This document shows, piece by piece, positions 17,469-26,416 of a stretch of 64,000 bases of DNA. The notes below the pieces were generated by a model. That model was not told the DNA's origin. It worked only from the letters and a program-made list of their open reading frames with translations, and searched no databases. Position 1 is the stretch's first letter, and every line of letters starts with the position of its first letter. Made by a program: the position numbers and the translations under genes. Origin of the DNA: Streptomyces taklimakanensis (GTDB taxonomy: Bacteria; Actinomycetota; Actinomycetes; Streptomycetales; Streptomycetaceae); the NCBI RefSeq assembly GCF_009709575.1, contig NZ_WIXO01000001.1:682001-746000 (forward strand), written 5' to 3'.

Positions 17469-17482
17469 TGGGAGCGCTCCCA
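17469..17482. promoter_or_regulatory. CebR-type operator of the LPMO gene
   Basis: Perfect 14-bp palindrome TGGGAGCGCTCCCA, identical to the Streptomyces CebR cellobiose-repressor box. It lies 35-48 bases upstream of the LPMO start and just downstream of the promoter, where a bound repressor would block initiation or early elongation. Confidence 0.88.
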
Positions 17483-17510
17483 ACGATACGACTTCCAAGT
17501 GAAATGTCAA
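17483..17510 (-). promoter_or_regulatory. LPMO promoter (-35 TTGACA, -10 TATCGT)
   Basis: On the minus strand TTGACA (17505-17510), a 16-base spacer and TATCGT (17483-17488) run straight into the CebR box. This is the closest match to a vegetative promoter seen in the window. Confidence 0.7.
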
Positions 17511-18472
17511 TGAAACATACGAAGTTGATCACAGGGGTGGGTGGCGAGCAGGGAATCTGCCGTGGGCCGGAAGTCAGAACCGTTCCCGGGACCGAAAACG
17601 AGGATGCGGCCCGGGCCGGCGTGCGAGGCGACACCGGGGAGGGGCACCCGCGGCACGGCAACGGGACCTGGTCCTGGCGTGAGGGCTGTCCGGTTCCGCA
17701 CCACGCGAGATCCCAGGCACCGACGGTGCGCTTCCGTACACCCGAGTCGGCCTCGCCGGGCAAAACGCCTGGTGGGAGCTGCGACCGCATGGCGCATCGG
17801 GCGGGAAACGCGGCCGATGGCACGCGGCGGGAACGTGCGCACTCCTCCGATCCGAACCGACGGCGCCGGAGGATGGATGCCGTGGCGAGGGAAGCCGCCG
17901 GCAACGCGGATCAGTCCCGGTGCGCTCCGACTCACCTGGGCCGCCGCCGCGGCCCCAAATCGCTCGCGGACCAGGCGCCGGAACACTTCCCGGTAGACCG
18001 CCAGCCAGGCCATGGAGAAGAGACCTGGCCGATCACGCCCGGGGCCGTTCCACACTTGCCGACACGGCTGTTCCGAACAGGGCTGCCCCGCGGCGAGCGG
18101 GCGGCACGGGCTGCGGCTCGGCCGTCGCCAGTTCCCCACCGGCGGTTCCCCCGCCGAGCCCTCCGCCCACACCCGGGCAGTCGCCTTCCGCTCCTCCGAC
18201 CACCCCAACCATCGACTGCGTCGACCGACTCGTCTTCGCCGAGCCGGGATCGAGCCGGCAGACCTGCCACGGCGCACCGGGAACATGCCCGGCCGAAGAA
18301 GCCCGACCATCACTTCCGGAGCGACATCGGCTTACCATGACGCCGCATCAATCCGCGGTCTTGCGGATCCGGGCCGGCCGGGGAGACTACCTTCACGACC
18401 GGGTCCGCCCCGTCCCCGGCAGCACCACGCCAAGCAGTTCGGTCCACCGGCACTCCACCGAGATGAGGTCTC
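17511..18472. other. Large intergenic region, no gene accepted
   Basis: About 960 bases with several overlapping open frames but none with a ribosome-binding site plus a recognisable product. A minus-strand stretch (about 17950-18010) reads WLAVYREVFRRLVRERFG, which looks protein-like, but the surrounding frame is low complexity. It may hold relics of a lost gene and the promoter of the RTX-repeat gene. Confidence 0.35.
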
Positions 18473-19255
18473 ATGAACCGAACCCGAGCCACCGTCAGCG
18501 CGGTCGCCGTGACCCTGTTCACCGCCGGCCTCGCCGTCGGCCCGGCATCCGCCGCCGCCGCCACCGCCACCGCCGCCGAGGCGAAGGCCCGCGTCGGAGC
18601 CGACTGGGCAACTCAGTCGATCGTCTTCACCGCCGCTGCAGGACAGACCAACAACCTCAACGTATTCTCCATGTACACCAGCGACGGGATCCGGCGGATC
18701 GGCTTCAGCGACGTGGTCCCGCTCGAACCGGGCAACCACTGTGCGTACTCCAGACCCGAGGACACCACCTCCGTCGTCTGCGAACTGCCCGCCGACAGCC
18801 CCCGGCCCGACAGGATCGACGTCTTCCTCGGCGACGGCAACGACACGATCGCCGCCTTCACCCCCGGGATCGGCACCGTCAGCGGCGGCCCCGGTGACGA
18901 CGAACTGCACGCTCACACCGCACGCACGGTGCTGGGCGACGCGGGGAACGACATGGTCATGGGACCCGCGGCCCTGCACGGCGGCGACGGCACGGACCAC
19001 CTGATGGGCGACAGCGGCAACCAGCGGATGTGGGGCGGCCGGGGCGACGACATGATCGAGGGTTACGGCGGTGACGACACCGTGTACGCCGGCCCCGGCG
19101 ACGACCACGCCATGGGCGGGGACGGCCGCGACATCGTCCTCGGCGGCCCCGGCAACGACACACTGGACGGCGAAGGCGGCGACGACCTCGTCTTCGGTGG
19201 TGCCGGAAAGGACACCCTCGAAGGCGGACCCGGCCGCAACATCGTCCTCCCGTAA
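18473..19255 (+). CDS. Secreted RTX-type calcium-binding repeat protein
   Basis: A 260-residue protein with a signal peptide (core [18 protein letters not shown]) and, from about residue 115 on, repeated GGxGxDxxx nonapeptides such as [38 protein letters not shown] and [10 protein letters not shown]. These form calcium-bound parallel beta-rolls outside the cell. There is no enzymatic domain, so it may be a structural or adhesive surface protein. ATG 18473 follows a GAGATGAGG stretch. Its stop lies 7 bases from the tail end of a transposase relic on the other strand. Confidence 0.82.
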   Translation: MNRTRATVSAVAVTLFTAGLAVGPASAAAATATAAEAKARVGADWATQSIVFTAAAGQTNNLNVFSMYTSDGIRRIGFSDVVPLEPGNHCAYSRPEDTTSVVCELPADSPRPDRIDVFLGDGNDTIAAFTPGIGTVSGGPGDDELHAHTARTVLGDAGNDMVMGPAALHGGDGTDHLMGDSGNQRMWGGRGDDMIEGYGGDDTVYAGPGDDHAMGGDGRDIVLGGPGNDTLDGEGGDDLVFGGAGKDTLEGGPGRNIVLP

Positions 19256-19261
19256 CAGGTC

Positions 19262-19934
19262 ACTTCATTCGGCGAGTCGGCGGCAGCCGACGAGCCAGGT
19301 GAAGGTCCGCTCGATTCTCCGGTGGTGCAGGCCCAGCCGTTCGGAGGAGTCGACGTCCTCGCGGGCGATGCGAGGGGTGCTGCCGCGGCTGCGGAGCCAT
19401 CGTCGTAGGTGGGCGTGGTCGTAGCCCTTGTCGCCGTCGGCCGCGGCGGGAGCGGATCGGCGGAATGCCACGCACCAGCGGGACGAGGGCCTGGCTGTCG
19501 TGGGTGTCGGCGCCGGGGATGCCCACCGAGAAGGGCAGACCGGACCGGTCGGTGATGGACGGATCTTCGAACCGTACTCGCCTCGATCGACGGGATTCGG
19601 GCCGGCCGGCTTTCCCCTTTTCAGCGCCCGCATGGTCACCGAGTCGGCCGCGCGACGGGTCCGGCCCGGCTCGCCGCGGGCGCCGAGTTCGTCCAGGGCC
19701 AGGCGGTGGAGCCTGGCTCACAACCGGGGCCGGGTCCACTTGGCGAACCGTCGGTGGGCCGTGGCCCCGGATGGGCCGAAGGACGCCGACGGCGGTTGTT
19801 GCCAGGTGCGGCCGGAGGTGGCCACGGAGACGATCGCGGCCGGCACCTCGCGGCCGCCGGGCCGGAGCGGGTGGCGCCACCCGCTGGAACAGCTCCCACA
19901 GCTCGTCCGGCGCCAACCGCTCCACGAGCGTCAC
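19262..19934 (-). pseudogene. Frameshifted IS5-type transposase
   Basis: The relic reads from a GTG at 19934 (TLVERLAPDELWELFQRV) through shifted frames: MRALKRGKPAGPNPVDRGEY, then FSVGIPGADTHDSQALVPLV in another frame, then back to DKGYDHAHLRRWLRSRG and RRIERTFTWLVGCRRL at 19265. Those pieces carry two of the DDE acidic positions, but at least two frameshifts and early truncation rule out activity. No clean terminal inverted repeats were identified. Confidence 0.78.
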
Positions 19935-19972
19935 ACCCGCGGACCACCGACCACGCCCAATGAGATGGCCTG

Positions 19973-21358
19973 TCAGCAGATGCCCAGCTCCCGTAGCACC
20001 CGGTGCTGACTCGGTGCCGGCCTCGCCGGGAAGAGGATGTAGCAGATGCCTCCCGTACCGCTCCTGACCCGGCCGTTCGCGTCGTAGCGCTTGGTGCGGA
20101 GCCAGATGTTCTCGAACTGGCGGCGCTGGTAGACGCGGCGGACGGCCTCGTTGCTGTCGGCGGCCGGATCGTTGGCGATGACGTCGCCGTCCTTCGTGAA
20201 GCCGATGACGGTCATCAGGTGACCGGCGGTGCCGTAGCCGGCGCCGTCGAGCTCGGCCTCCAGGAAGGACTGGGAGGTGATCAGCGGAATGCCCGCGCGG
20301 ACCAGGCGCTCGGCGTCGGCGAGGGAGTCCAGGCGGGTGACGATGCCCTGCATGTCGTGGTACGTGGCCGCGTAGGCGGTGTTGAACGGCCAGTTGCCGC
20401 ACCCGGAGTACTGGTAGTCGTAGGTGAAGCGGGCGGCGTGGCAGACCTGGGGGTCGGCGTAGGAGGAGTCGACCCAGGCCAGGTCCTCGGCGCTGGGTTT
20501 CCGCCCCCAGTACTCGATGATCATCTGCGAGGAGGTGGGGCTGCACCAGGCCTCGCCGCCGTTGTCGTACTCGGGGTACTGGCCGATGTGGATGTTCTGC
20601 GAGTAGCGCGGCACGTTCAGTTCGACGCCGGCCGCCACGCCCGGTTCGGTGGCCGGGACCTCGAAGCGCGCGGGAACGTCGGAGCCCATGGCACCCAGCC
20701 GCCAGACGGTCGGGGTGGCGTCGGTGCCGGGGGCGCGGTGGAGGGTGGCGCGCAGCCGGTAGGCGGCCAGGCGCGGACCGGTGTCCGTGTCGTCGATCGC
20801 GAAGGTGTCGGTCCAGACGCTGGACTTGCCGTCGCCCTGGTCGTCCACCGAGGTGCGGCGGATGTCCTCGTCGCCGGAGGCCCAGACGCCCAGGGTGTAC
20901 CAGGGGGTGTCGGTGCCGTCGGTGTAGGTGCCGCGCATCTCGATCCGGATCCAGGTCCCGGCCGGGGTGTGGGCGTTCCAGGAGGCGACGAGTTCGCTCG
21001 CGGGCACCGGCAGACGGTGGACGGGCGAGGTCCAGGTGGCGTACTCCCAGGTGGCGGTGCGGTCGGTGTGCGGGTCGGTGTGGTCGACGGTGCCGGCGGG
21101 CGCGGCGATCGCGATGCCGGGGCGTCGTCCGGCCGCCACACGGGTGCCCCGTCCGGTGCCGGAGCGCCAGTCGGTGGCGGAGGTCCACGCGTGGTAGTCC
21201 ACGGTGGATCCGCCCCTTCGGCGCCGGACGTTCCGCGGGGTGGCGGGGGCGGCGACGAGCGGGGAGGCGACGGCCGAGGGAACGACGGCCGCGGTCGCGG
21301 CTGTGGCGATGGCGGCGGCGAGTACGGTACGGCGGGTGGCCGCTGTGCTGTCGGTCAT
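19973..21358 (-). CDS. Secreted C39-family-type peptidase (Tat signal)
   Basis: A 461-residue exported protein. The N terminus has a twin-arginine signal (ATRRTVLAAAIATAATAA). Residues about 100-235 form a beta-rich domain, and residues 245-440 a papain-like C39 domain: GEAWCSPTSSQMIIEYWG (Cys272), GTAGHLMTVIGF (His380) and ANDPAAD (Asp397). Unlike bacteriocin-processing C39 domains it is not joined to an ABC transporter, so it is probably a secreted cysteine peptidase or cell-wall enzyme. The start is ATG 21358; the only ribosome-binding candidate, GGAAGGA, is rather distant. An IS5 relic abuts its 3' end. Confidence 0.82.
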   Translation of the reverse strand: MTDSTAATRRTVLAAAIATAATAAVVPSAVASPLVAAPATPRNVRRRRGGSTVDYHAWTSATDWRSGTGRGTRVAAGRRPGIAIAAPAGTVDHTDPHTDRTATWEYATWTSPVHRLPVPASELVASWNAHTPAGTWIRIEMRGTYTDGTDTPWYTLGVWASGDEDIRRTSVDDQGDGKSSVWTDTFAIDDTDTGPRLAAYRLRATLHRAPGTDATPTVWRLGAMGSDVPARFEVPATEPGVAAGVELNVPRYSQNIHIGQYPEYDNGGEAWCSPTSSQMIIEYWGRKPSAEDLAWVDSSYADPQVCHAARFTYDYQYSGCGNWPFNTAYAATYHDMQGIVTRLDSLADAERLVRAGIPLITSQSFLEAELDGAGYGTAGHLMTVIGFTKDGDVIANDPAADSNEAVRRVYQRRQFENIWLRTKRYDANGRVRSGTGGICYILFPARPAPSQHRVLRELGIC

Positions 21359-21575
21359 GGCGGTAGGTACCCCGGTCCTTCCGTGGGTTCGGTGGACGTG
21401 TCGGTCCGCTGGCGGGTGCCGTGTGGCTACGTACGGTGGCGCGACGGATGCACCGCGGAATGTCCACATCTTGCCGCCGTCGGGGGCCCCCTGCCAGTGG
21501 CGGGGACCGTGGCACTCGGGAAAACTTTGGTCTCGACCAGTGGTGTCACCTGGGTGGCCGTACGCTGGAGCGGTG

Positions 21576-22226
21576 ATGTCCGGCTCCTTCGACGCGTCTT
21601 CGGGGCCGCCGCCCGCGCCTCGCGACCTCGCCGGCCTCGCCCGACTGCTGCGCGGGCTGCCGCCGTCCTGCGGTCCGGTGCGGCTGGTGGGGATCGACGG
21701 GCACGCCGGGTCGGGGAAGAGCACCCTGGCCGGCCGGTTGGCGAAGGCGCTCGGCGGGGCTCCGGTGCTCCATCTGGACGACCTGGCCGACCACGACGCG
21801 CTCTTCGACTGGGCCGGACGCGTCCTGGACCAGGTGATCGCCCCCTTCTCCCGCGGTGAGCCCGCTCGTCACCGGATCTACGACTGGGAGCACCGGGTGT
21901 TCGACAGGGCGCGCACGCTGCCGCCCGCGCCGGTGGTGCTCGTGGAAGGAGTGGGCGCGGGGCGTCGGGCCCTGCGCCCCCATCTGGCGCACCTGCTGTG
22001 GACGGACCTGCCGCGCGAGGAGGCCTGGGCGCGCGGGCGGCGTCGGGACGGCCCCCGGCTGGCGGACTTCTGGGACGGCTGGGAGCGCGCGGAGAACCGC
22101 CACTTCGCCGCCGACCCCTCACGCCCGCACTGCGACCACTTGGTGCGTCCGTGCCCCGAGGGGTATCTGGTGCTGTCCGGGCCGCGCGGGGCGGACGACG
22201 ACACCCCGCTCGTTCACCGAGAGTGA
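21576..22226 (+). CDS. Uridine kinase-like P-loop NTPase
   Basis: A 216-residue cytoplasmic kinase-like protein. The Walker A GIDGHAGSGKST lies near residues 39-50, followed by LHLDDLADHDALFDW, resembling the uridine/phosphoribulokinase acceptor region, and VVLVEGVGAGRRAL as Walker B. The substrate is unknown; nucleoside or small-sugar phosphorylation is plausible. ATG 21576 has GGAG five bases upstream. Such single-domain kinases are common in Streptomyces near unrelated genes. Confidence 0.75.
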   Translation: MSGSFDASSGPPPAPRDLAGLARLLRGLPPSCGPVRLVGIDGHAGSGKSTLAGRLAKALGGAPVLHLDDLADHDALFDWAGRVLDQVIAPFSRGEPARHRIYDWEHRVFDRARTLPPAPVVLVEGVGAGRRALRPHLAHLLWTDLPREEAWARGRRRDGPRLADFWDGWERAENRHFAADPSRPHCDHLVRPCPEGYLVLSGPRGADDDTPLVHRE

Positions 22227-22637
22227 CGTCCCCTCGGCGAGGCGTTCCCCCCGTCCGTCGGCCGGCGCGCTCCCGCGCGCTTCGGCTTGACCGCCGCCCG
22301 GTCCTGGTTCTACGTTCTCCCTGAGCGGTCTGACGGGCCGTTCGTAGTGCGGAGCCCCCGGTTGTTCCCCCGTGATCGGGGGCTTCGTTCTGCCCGGACG
22401 CACCCGCCCCGGCCTCACCCTGTGTGATGTCCCGGCTCCTCCCCTCCCCCGCGAGGTCCCTCCGGCCTGCTCCTACGCCGTCTACGACCGAAACCGCGGC
22501 GCGGGTACCATGCCAAAGGCCGTGGTCGGCCGGGTTCTTGTCCTGCCGTCCGTGGCAACTCCCGTCCGCAGTACGGCCGTTGGGCACCGCCACCGCCGCC
22601 GGGTGACCGCCCGGCACAGACCTCCGGGGGACGTTTC
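22227..22637. other. Intergenic region with terminator, no gene
   Basis: About 410 bases between the kinase gene and the AAA+ gene. It holds the hairpin at 22354-22383 and a moderately AT-richer stretch around 22480-22520 that may contain the promoter of the AAA+ gene. No RNA gene was recognised. Confidence 0.4.
22354..22383 (+). terminator. Nested hairpin followed by T-rich run
   Basis: Inner stem CCCCCG-TGAT-CGGGGG (22367-22382), with an alternative outer pairing GCCCCCG/CGGGGGC, followed by CTTCGTTCT. It fits an intrinsic terminator or attenuator between the kinase gene and the AAA+ gene. Confidence 0.6.
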
Positions 22638-24599
22638 GTGGGTGACGTGATGGGCTACGGCACGCAGGACACCCGGGGCCCGCACGCCCCCGCCGATCTC
22701 GCCTGGCTGCGTGGCGTGGACGCGTACACCGTGGGCGGCTACGCACACGCCGAGGAGGAGTTCCGGGCCGCCGTACGGCTCGATCCGGGCATGGCCGACG
22801 CCTGGCTGGGCCTGCACGCCCTGCGCGTCGACACCACCACGGCCCTGCTGCGCATGCACGAGCACCGTCACCGCTTCGGCGAGCAGCGCGCCCGGCACGA
22901 CCGGCCGCTGAACTCCTGGTACTGGCTGGGGTGGTGGGTGCAGCCGGTGCTGGAGACCGAGCGCGACCTGCTGCTGGCGCACGCCTCCCACTGGTTGGAC
23001 GGCCGCCACGTCGCCGAGTTGGACCGGGCCCTGGCCGAGTGCCCTCCGGTGGAGACCGACCCGCAGGTCCGGTTCCTGCACGCCTGCCGCGCCTACCTCG
23101 CCAAGGACTGGGAGCTGCTGGTCCGGCACACCGACCCGCTGGTGGACGACCCGCTGCTGGGCATCGAGGCGAGCCTGTTCGCGGGCATGGCCCGGGTGCG
23201 GTTGGAGATGTACGGGCAGGCGGAGCCGCTGCTGGCCGCGGCCCTGATGCGCTGCCGCAGCGAGCAGCCGCAGCGCAAGGAGCTGCGCTACTGGCTGGCG
23301 CGGGCCCGGGAGGGCACCGGACGCAGCGCGGCGGCGCTGCCCCTGTACCGGGCGGTGCACCGGGTGGATCCGGCGTTCATGGACACCTCCGCCCGGCTCA
23401 CCGCCATCGCGGAGGGGGACGGGCTGGACGCCGCGCCGCCGGACGCGGTCGCGTCCGTGACGGTGGGCACCGGTCCGGACGTGCTCGACCCCGCGACCGG
23501 CCCCGCGACCGACCCGCCGTCCGGAGCCGGGGGGTTCGGCCCGGTCGGGACGGACGGCGCCGACCCGGCCGTCGAGGACCTGTCCCCCGTCGCCCCGCCG
23601 GGGGAGCCGGACGGACCGGCGCCGGTGGAGTCCGACGACCCGCGGCGGCGGGCGGCGGGTTCCCCGGACCACCGGAACGCCGGGGCCTTCCCCACCGGGC
23701 CGTCCGACCCGGCGATGCTGGCCGAGGCGATGGAACGCCTGGAGCGCATGGTCGGTCTGGAGCCGGTCAAGCGGCAGGTGCGGGCGCTGTCGGCGCAGCT
23801 GCACATGGCGCGGCTCCGCGCCGAGCGGGGGCTGCCCGTCCAGCCGCCCAAACGGCACTTCGTCTTCTCCGGCCCTTCGGGGACGGGGAAGACGACCGTG
23901 GCGCGGATCCTGGGGAAGGTCTTCTGCGCGCTGGGGCTGTTGGGCGGAGACCACCTGGTGGAGGCCCAGCGGTCCGATCTGGTGGGCGAGTACCTGGGCC
24001 AGACGGCGGTGAAGGCCAACGAGCTGATCGACTCGGCGCTGGGCGGCGTGCTGTTCGTGGACGAGGCGTACAGCCTCTCCAACACCGGCTACTCCAAGGG
24101 CGACGCGTACGGCGACGAGGCGCTCCAGGTGCTGCTGAAGCGGGCGGAGGACAACCGGGACCGGCTGGTGGTGATCCTGGCGGGCTATCCGGAGGGCATG
24201 GACCGGTTGTTGTCCGCCAATCCGGGGCTGAGCTCCCGCTTCACCACCCGGGTGGACTTCCCCAGCTACCGGCCGCTGGAGTTGACGGCCATCGGGAGGG
24301 TGCTGGCGGCCGAGAACGGCGACGTGTGGGACGAGGAGGCCCTGGAGGAGCTGCGCAGCATCAGCGGTCACGTGGTGGACCAGGGGTGGGTCGACGAGTT
24401 GGGCAACGGGCGCTTCCTGCGCACGCTGTACGAGAAGTCCTGCGCGTACCGGGACCTGCGGCTGTCGGGCTACCCGGGCACACCGTCCCGCGAGGACCTG
24501 TCGACGTTGCGGTTGCCGGACCTGATGCAGGCCTACGGGGAGGTGCTCTCCGGGCGCGGCCCCGAGGGGCCGCGCCACGAGCCTCCGCCCCAGGTCTGA
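22638..24599 (+). CDS. CbxX/EccA-type AAA+ ATPase with N-terminal TPR-like domain
   Basis: A 653-residue AAA+ protein. The first about 260 residues are helical TPR-like repeats (YTVGGYAHAEEEFRAAVRLD), followed by an acidic Pro/Gly linker and a CbxX/CfqX-type ATPase: Walker A GPSGTGKTT (412-420), Walker B VLFVDEA (471-477), a sensor region and an arginine-finger segment (GLSSRFTTRV). This is the architecture of EccA, the cytosolic ATPase of type VII secretion, but no other ESX core gene is adjacent. GTG 22638 follows GGGGGA; ATG 22650 is an alternative. A distant type VII-like module (50.2-53.6 kb) could be a functional partner, which is speculative. Confidence 0.85.
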   Translation: MGDVMGYGTQDTRGPHAPADLAWLRGVDAYTVGGYAHAEEEFRAAVRLDPGMADAWLGLHALRVDTTTALLRMHEHRHRFGEQRARHDRPLNSWYWLGWWVQPVLETERDLLLAHASHWLDGRHVAELDRALAECPPVETDPQVRFLHACRAYLAKDWELLVRHTDPLVDDPLLGIEASLFAGMARVRLEMYGQAEPLLAAALMRCRSEQPQRKELRYWLARAREGTGRSAAALPLYRAVHRVDPAFMDTSARLTAIAEGDGLDAAPPDAVASVTVGTGPDVLDPATGPATDPPSGAGGFGPVGTDGADPAVEDLSPVAPPGEPDGPAPVESDDPRRRAAGSPDHRNAGAFPTGPSDPAMLAEAMERLERMVGLEPVKRQVRALSAQLHMARLRAERGLPVQPPKRHFVFSGPSGTGKTTVARILGKVFCALGLLGGDHLVEAQRSDLVGEYLGQTAVKANELIDSALGGVLFVDEAYSLSNTGYSKGDAYGDEALQVLLKRAEDNRDRLVVILAGYPEGMDRLLSANPGLSSRFTTRVDFPSYRPLELTAIGRVLAAENGDVWDEEALEELRSISGHVVDQGWVDELGNGRFLRTLYEKSCAYRDLRLSGYPGTPSREDLSTLRLPDLMQAYGEVLSGRGPEGPRHEPPPQV

Positions 24600-24613
24600 C
24601 CGACGCGGTGGTC

Positions 24614-24652
24614 GGGCCGGACGGAGGGCGGGGTCAGTCCTCCGCCCGGCCC
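24614..24652. terminator. Bidirectional hairpin between convergent genes
   Basis: Two stacked stems, GGGCCGG/CCGGCCC and CGGAGG/CCTCCG, around an 11-base loop, placed between the AAA+ stop (24599) and the PH-protein stop (24634). Its right arm reaches into the last codons of the PH gene. Confidence 0.55.
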
Positions 24653-25113
24653 CGTCCCGTACCGTGCCGTTCGACCAGCGCGCGCAGGGCCCTGGCGTCC
24701 CGGATGGCCCGCTGTTTGGCGATGCCGGGCTGGATGCCCATGGCGGGCAGGTTGGTGCCGTCCGAGAGGTCCAGCAGGACCCAGGGGTCGCCGGTGCGGA
24801 GGTTCACCTTGATGATCTCCGCCCACTCCAGCCGGCGGGTGGTGGCGAGGTTGACGACCGTGACGCCGTCGGTGTCGGCGACCACCTTCGGGCGGCCCAG
24901 GAAGGCCAGGACGCCCAGGAACAGCAGGCCGGTGAGGACGAAACTGGCCCGCTCCCCCGTTCCGAGCCCCTCCAGCAGTATCGCGATGACGGTGAGGGTG
25001 ACCAGTATCGCGACGCCGACCGCCAGCAGGACGATCCGGGTGCGGGCGGGGCGGAAGGTCACCGGCAGGTCGGGGCAGGGCTCCGTGCCGGGCTGGGGTG
25101 CGGGGGTGGACAC
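24634..25113 (-). CDS. PH-domain membrane protein
   Basis: A 159-residue protein with two adjacent membrane helices (IVLLAVGVAILVTLTVIAIL and SFVLTGLLFLGVLAFLG, about residues 27-68), followed by a small bacterial PH-like domain (VADTDGVTVVNLATTRRLEW, INK-type EIIKVNLRTGDPWVLLDLSD). This form (DUF3093/PH type) is frequent after hisG in Streptomyces. The function is unknown. It is 55 bases downstream of hisG and probably the last gene of the rib-his transcript. Confidence 0.75.
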   Translation of the reverse strand: MSTPAPQPGTEPCPDLPVTFRPARTRIVLLAVGVAILVTLTVIAILLEGLGTGERASFVLTGLLFLGVLAFLGRPKVVADTDGVTVVNLATTRRLEWAEIIKVNLRTGDPWVLLDLSDGTNLPAMGIQPGIAKQRAIRDARALRALVERHGTGRGRAED

Positions 25114-25168
25114 GGGCGTCGTCGCTCTCCGGTGGTTCGTTTCGGGGCGTCGGTCGTGGGGGCCTGCC

Positions 25169-26017
25169 TCACAGTCGGCAGGCGTGGATTCCGGTGGTGA
25201 GGATCGCTCGGGCGCCCAGCTCGTACAGATCGTCCATGATCCGCTGGGCTTCCCCGGCCGGGACCATGGAGCGCACCGCGACCCACCCCTCGTGGTGCAG
25301 CGGCGAGATGGTGGGCGACTCCAGACCGGGGGTGAGGGCGACGGCCTGCTCGACCTTCTCGGCGCGGATGTCGTAGTCCATCATCACGTAGCGACGGGCC
25401 ACCAGGACGCCCTGCATGCGGCGGAGGAACTGCCGCACCTTGGGGTCGTCCTCGGGGGCTCCGGTGCGCCGGATGACGACGGCCTCGGACTCCAGGATCG
25501 GCTCGCCGATGATCTCCAGCCCCGCGTTGCGGAGCGTGGTGCCGGTCTCGACGACATCGGCGATGATCTCGGCGACGCCGAGCTGGATGGCCGTCTCCAC
25601 CGCACCGTCGAGGCGGACGACGGAGGCGTCGACGCCGTTGTCGGCCAGGTGCTTGGAGACCAGGCCGGGGAAGGAGGTGGCGATGGTCATGCCGCCGAAG
25701 TCGCCCACGTTCCGTGCCGTGCCGGGGCGGGTGGCGTAGCGGAAGGTGGAGCCGGCGAAACCGAGCCGGAGGATCTCCTCGGCGGCGGCGCCGGAGTCCA
25801 GCAGCAGGTCACGGCCGGTGATGCCGATGTCCAGCTTCCCCGAGCCCACGTAGACGGCGATGTCGCGGGGGCGCAGGAAGAAGAACTCGACCTCGTTGTC
25901 GGTGTCGACCAGGACCAGTTCACGGCGGTCCTTGCGCTGCCGGTAGCCGGCCTCATGGAGCATCGCCGACGCAGGCTCGGACAGTGAACCCTTGTTGGGG
26001 ACGGCGATGCGCAACAT
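25169..26017 (-). CDS. hisG: ATP phosphoribosyltransferase (HisG, long form)
   Basis: A 282-residue HisG, catalysing the first step of histidine synthesis (ATP + PRPP to phosphoribosyl-ATP). Landmarks are the start LRIAVPNKGSLSEPA, the VGSGKLDIGITGRDLL segment, the PRPP-binding EIIADVVETGTTLRNAGL and the C-terminal ACT-like regulatory domain (PTISPLHHEGWVAVRSMV) that binds histidine in the long form. ATG 26017 has an AGGAAGAG-type site. It lies 93 bases after hisE and thus at the distal end of the riboflavin operon. Confidence 0.97.
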   Translation of the reverse strand: MLRIAVPNKGSLSEPASAMLHEAGYRQRKDRRELVLVDTDNEVEFFFLRPRDIAVYVGSGKLDIGITGRDLLLDSGAAAEEILRLGFAGSTFRYATRPGTARNVGDFGGMTIATSFPGLVSKHLADNGVDASVVRLDGAVETAIQLGVAEIIADVVETGTTLRNAGLEIIGEPILESEAVVIRRTGAPEDDPKVRQFLRRMQGVLVARRYVMMDYDIRAEKVEQAVALTPGLESPTISPLHHEGWVAVRSMVPAGEAQRIMDDLYELGARAILTTGIHACRL

Positions 26018-26110
26018 GCGGTGGTCTCTTCCTTCGTGTCGTCGTGGGGCGGCGGAGGGGCCGCCGTGGGGTTCCGGTGGGCCCGCGCCGGAGCGCGGTC
26101 CGTGGTCCGT

Positions 26111-26383
26111 CTACAGGTGAGCGTATACGTCGTCGAGGTCGATGCCGCGGGCGACCATCATCACCTGAAGGTGGTACAGCAACTGGGAGATCTCCTCGGC
26201 GGTGCGTTCGGCGCCCTCGTGTTCCGCGGCCATCCACACCTCCGCGGCCTCCTCGACCACCTTCTTGCCGATGGTGTGGACGCCCGCCGCCACCAGCTCG
26301 GCGGTACGGGAGGTGGCGGGGTCGCCGGTGGCGGCCTTCTGCCGGAGCTCGCCGAAGAGCTCCTCGAATGTCTTGTTCGCCAT
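26111..26383 (-). CDS. hisE: Phosphoribosyl-ATP diphosphatase (HisE)
   Basis: A 90-residue HisE ([56 protein letters not shown]), the MazG-fold pyrophosphatase of the second histidine step, with the acidic EEAAE magnesium site. It stands apart from HisI, as is usual in actinobacteria. It is 33 bases after ribH and in front of hisG, so histidine genes ride on the riboflavin transcript. Confidence 0.96.
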   Translation of the reverse strand: MANKTFEELFGELRQKAATGDPATSRTAELVAAGVHTIGKKVVEEAAEVWMAAEHEGAERTAEEISQLLYHLQVMMVARGIDLDDVYAHL

Positions 26384-26416
26384 GGTGCCCCTACCCTACG
26401 CCGCCCGTGCTCCCGC

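Noticed and set aside
17507..18313. 268-codon minus-strand frame upstream of the LPMO gene
   Set aside because: One short stretch looks protein-like, but the rest is low complexity and there is no start context or family.
22638..24599. Complete type VII secretion locus
   Set aside because: Only an EccA/CbxX-like ATPase is present; no EccB, EccC, EccD, EccE, mycosin or classical WXG100 pair lies nearby.
22931..25987. 1018-codon frame overlapping the AAA+ gene and hisG
   Set aside because: It is a shifted-frame shadow running across the AAA+ gene, the PH gene and hisG; the residue pattern is arginine- and glycine-rich without domains.
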